24,995 nt of DNA from CAXTTV01 sp964247295 (GTDB taxonomy: Bacteria > Chloroflexota > Ktedonobacteria > Ktedonobacterales > Ktedonobacteraceae): assembly GCA_964247295.1 (NCBI GenBank), contig CAXTTV010000058.1:1-24995 (forward strand), written 5' to 3'. Shown here piece after piece: positions 22,471 through 24,995 of the stretch. Every line of letters begins with the position of its first letter. Position 1 is the stretch's first letter. The position numbers were made by a program, and so were the translations under genes. Below the pieces are notes generated by a model. The model was not told the DNA's origin and searched no databases. It saw only the letters and a program-made list of their open reading frames with translations.

Positions 22471-24995
22471 TTAGATCTGGTGGGCCGAGACGACCAGACG
22501 CAGGGTGGTCTCATGCCGCTGAGGCACCCAATCGCCCGCGCAGGTGATCAGGGTTAGCGTGTTCCTCGATCCATCCCCAAAGATCTGCTCGTCCGGCGCT
22601 TTCTCCGGCGTGTAGTACCGCAAGCTATCCACTTTGTAGCTCACCGTTTTCTGTCCCGGACGCTCGATGCTGATGATCTGCCCCTGTTTAAGGGTGTGTA
22701 GATCCCAAAACACCGCCGGCGCGCCACTGGAGCGGTCCAGGTGCCCGTCGATGACGACATTGCCATCACCGCCCGCTTGCACACCGTCCTGCAAGAGACC
22801 CGCGCCCGTCCACTGATTGAGCCGGGGCACATCCATACTCCCATTGGTCCGCACCCCCACCTGCTCAATCGGCGCGCGTACATGGATCGCCGGGATCACC
22901 AGCCGCCCCAGTTGGGCGTTGAAGACCTCCGCACGATCCGGCACCGCCACGGTCCGAGGATCACTACCGGTCGGGGGTAGTTTTGGCGTCTTCTTGACTT
23001 TGACGGTGGTCCCACCTCCGTTGACCGGCTTGTTCACACCAAAGGGGAACTTGAGCACGGCGACGTTGTGGAAGTTGCCGATCGCCTGCGCCGTCAGCAT
23101 ACCCGTGATGTCGATCTCAGGCAGGGCCGTACCTGGTGCGATCGGGTAGGCTCCAACATAGGTCGCAACCACGGTGGTGCGACCATTTTTGACAGCGACA
23201 ACTGTTTTCCAATCTTTCCCTTTGGCAGTCACATTGATAAAGCCGGCCGGAATGGGATCGGTGGCAATCACCGGATTGTCCGAGAGCACCGGGCCCGCGT
23301 TTTTATCGCTGGTGATTTGCATAAAGTAGGTGACCTTCTGCCCAACGTAGTAGTTCGTGCCGCCGCGATGGCTCTTGAGCAGGCTCAACGATGGTTGCAA
23401 GCCGACCTGGATGGTGTTGACATCCGAGTTGTTGAGCAGATTACTGTCCCCGCTGGTCTCCACCGTCGCGGTATTGGTGAGGGTCCCACTACTTTGACCC
23501 GCACTGATCCCGGCTTTGGTGAGGAGGCCGCTGACAGTGAGGATCGGCAGGCTCTGTCCACCTGTGATCACTTGATTAGTGGTCGCGGTGAGGGTCGCCG
23601 GGCTACTCGCGTGATCCAGACTTGCCGTCCAGCCGCTCCCACTTGGGGTACTGACCTGGAGATGATCGAAGCCGGCCGGGATCTGGTCAGTGACGGTGAT
23701 AGTTCCGGTCGTGGCACCGGAGCCGTTGACACCCGAGACCGCCAGTTGATAGGTGACCGTATCGCCCACAGTGAAACCATTTCCTCCCGTATGCGTCTTG
23801 ACGATCGCCAGATCCGGTGGGGTAATGACCGTGATGGTATTACTATCGCTGTTATTGGTCGGATCGCTATCCCCAGGAGTCGTGACCGTGACCGGAGTCG
23901 TAAACTGGGCCGGAGCCGCTGAGGTCAGCGTTCCAGTGACATCCACCCGACCTGGACACTGGCCCGCCTCGATCTTGCCCGCGTAAGTCGCGGTGACCGT
24001 GGCCGGACTGGTCGCGTTATCCACACTCACTTTCCACCCTGGATCGCCGCTCCCGGCGACGATGCCAGTCAGACCCACCGGGATCGTGAAGACCAGGATT
24101 GTCGGACCCGTCGTGTAGGTAGTGTCCTGGGTATTGCAGACCTGGAGATGGTAGGTGACCGGATCACCCACCTTGAAGGTATCCCCACCGTCGTGGGTCT
24201 CTTTCACCGACACATCGGGCAGCAGAATCGTGATCGCATCGGTCGCGCTATTGTTCTCAGTATTGCTCTCGTTCTCAGTCACGACTGTTGAGGTCACAGT
24301 GAGCTTCCCGCTGGCAGTATCCGCAACAACACCAGCAAAGGAGATCTGTGGCAGACAATTATTTGGCTGCAATGGTAGCCCTCCACCATGATAGGTCGCC
24401 GTCAGAGTTGCAGGGCTGATCGCGCTATCCACTGAGATCTTCCAATCAGCAGTATCGGTCGCCTTAATATTCGTAAAGCCTGCCGGAATCTTGATCGTTA
24501 CTGTGACCGGAGCTCCCAAGGGAAGCGGGCCTGTGTTCTGATAATTATCACAGATTCCATTATGAAAGGTGACCGTCTGACCTACCTGGAAAGTATTGCC
24601 ACCATCGTGATGCAGGAAATTCACGAGATCCGGCTGGGTTGCAACCGTGATCGTGTTACTATCCGCATCATTCTCCTTGTTGGGATCGTTAAAGGTACTG
24701 ACCGTTACTGGAGTTGTCAGGCTGGCCGGGGCCTTACTGTTCAGCGTTCCCGTCACATCAATCCCGCCAACACAGGTCGGAGCGGCCTCACCCCCACTGG
24801 CGATGATCCCAGCATAGGTAGCCATGATCATGGCTGGACTCGTTGTGTGATCCACCGTGATCTTCCATCCCGTATCCTTCGAGCTAGCTACAAGCGTATC
24901 ATAGCCCGTTGGAACCGCGAAGGTCGCCATCGTCGGATCGGTGGTCGCTCCCGCACCCACGTTACAGACGTTGAGATGATAGGTCACACTGGTCC
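22471..24995 (-). CDS. DUF11-repeat protein fused to a class E/F-like sortase (5' end outside window)
   Basis: The frame is open to the window edge, so the N-terminus is missing; residue numbers count from codon 24987-24985 (a GTG inside the repeat, not a start). At least five DUF11 beta-sandwich units of about 130-140 residues occur (1-130, 131-268, 269-402, 403-543, 544-665). The first three each have two Cys about 60-65 residues apart. Residues 670-674 are LPPTG, the sortase sorting motif, followed by SDPRT and no membrane helix. A sortase domain follows (685-838) with His749 in VIDGHLD, Cys816 in TLITC and Arg830 in ETTLRLVV, all required catalytic residues. It should act outside the membrane. 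Whether it cleaves its own LPPTG, or other proteins, is inference. Confidence 0.87.
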   Translation of the reverse strand, partial: TSVTYHLNVCNVGAGATTDPTMATFAVPTGYDTLVASSKDTGWKITVDHTTSPAMIMATYAGIIASGGEAAPTCVGGIDVTGTLNSKAPASLTTPVTVSTFNDPNKENDADSNTITVATQPDLVNFLHHDGGNTFQVGQTVTFHNGICDNYQNTGPLPLGAPVTVTIKIPAGFTNIKATDTADWKISVDSAISPATLTATYHGGGLPLQPNNCLPQISFAGVVADTASGKLTVTSTVVTENESNTENNSATDAITILLPDVSVKETHDGGDTFKVGDPVTYHLQVCNTQDTTYTTGPTILVFTIPVGLTGIVAGSGDPGWKVSVDNATSPATVTATYAGKIEAGQCPGRVDVTGTLTSAAPAQFTTPVTVTTPGDSDPTNNSDSNTITVITPPDLAIVKTHTGGNGFTVGDTVTYQLAVSGVNGSGATTGTITVTDQIPAGFDHLQVSTPSGSGWTASLDHASSPATLTATTNQVITGGQSLPILTVSGLLTKAGISAGQSSGTLTNTATVETSGDSNLLNNSDVNTIQVGLQPSLSLLKSHRGGTNYYVGQKVTYFMQITSDKNAGPVLSDNPVIATDPIPAGFINVTAKGKDWKTVVAVKNGRTTVVATYVGAYPIAPGTALPEIDITGMLTAQAIGNFHNVAVLKFPFGVNKPVNGGGTTVKVKKTPKLPPTGSDPRTVAVPDRAEVFNAQLGRLVIPAIHVRAPIEQVGVRTNGSMDVPRLNQWTGAGLLQDGVQAGGDGNVVIDGHLDRSSGAPAVFWDLHTLKQGQIISIERPGQKTVSYKVDSLRYYTPEKAPDEQIFGDGSRNTLTLITCAGDWVPQRHETTLRLVVSAHQI
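22966..22980 (-). other. LPPTG sorting-like motif
   Basis: These 15 bases encode Leu-Pro-Pro-Thr-Gly in the linker between the last DUF11 unit and the sortase domain. Normal sortase substrates have LPXTG followed by a hydrophobic helix and basic tail; here a sortase follows instead. Confidence 0.7.

Noticed and set aside
23068..23922. Plus-strand ORF of 284 aa opposite the DUF11 repeats
   Set aside because: It is the antisense shadow of the repeated gene; Arg/Gly/Asp-rich with no domain or start signals.

Overview
The window is bacterial chromosome of mixed base composition: AT-rich intergenic stretches and coding DNA near 50% G+C. Gene content suggests a monoderm, spore- or filament-forming Chloroflexota of the Ktedonobacteria type. 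The pointers are a sortase with long secreted DUF11 repeats, a YkuD L,D-transpeptidase, a small DUF5679 zinc-ribbon protein, a Tat-exported ferritin-like protein and membrane GGDEF/HD-GYP proteins. The lineage is inferred from style and families; no marker gene is present. A run of ten Ns (20327-20336) shows that this is a draft assembly.

Layout. 1-378 holds a miniature inverted-repeat element (copy A) just 3' of a minus-strand L,D-transpeptidase (379-1419). Next come a Tat ferritin-like protein (1498-2301) and a two-gene module of unknown function (2750-4634), all on the minus strand. An MFS transporter (5078-6622, +) converges on a YggT-family membrane protein (6713-7249, -) over a strong bidirectional terminator. 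7250-8084 has no gene and carries a GC-rich, hairpin-rich island with a degenerate relative of the repeat. A DUF5679 protein (8085-8246, +) and a short-chain dehydrogenase (8362-9117, +) follow, then an orphan peptide-binding lipoprotein (9214-10926, -).

11282-11614 (+) is a small unknown protein. 11873-14579 (+) is a copper-handling pair: a membrane-anchored secreted protein and a CopC-CopD fusion. 14580-14952 is a 5' leader with a 12-bp inverted repeat enclosing a six-codon ORF. It precedes two tandem paralogous membrane GGDEF+HD-GYP proteins (14953-19524, +) with intact catalytic and I-site residues in both.

The last part is on the minus strand: a secreted protein of unknown function broken by the N gap (19599-20911), repeat copy B (21250-21481), a small signal-less DUF11 protein (21509-22327), and the 3' part of a large DUF11-repeat protein fused to a sortase (22471-24995, running off the window).

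The two most notable items are these. (1) A non-coding repeat family of about 215-218 bp has terminal inverted repeats and 7-bp target duplications in two copies, both lying directly 3' of minus-strand genes in the same orientation. (2) One polypeptide combines DUF11 repeats, an LPPTG motif and a catalytic sortase domain, so a potential sortase substrate and its enzyme sit in one chain.
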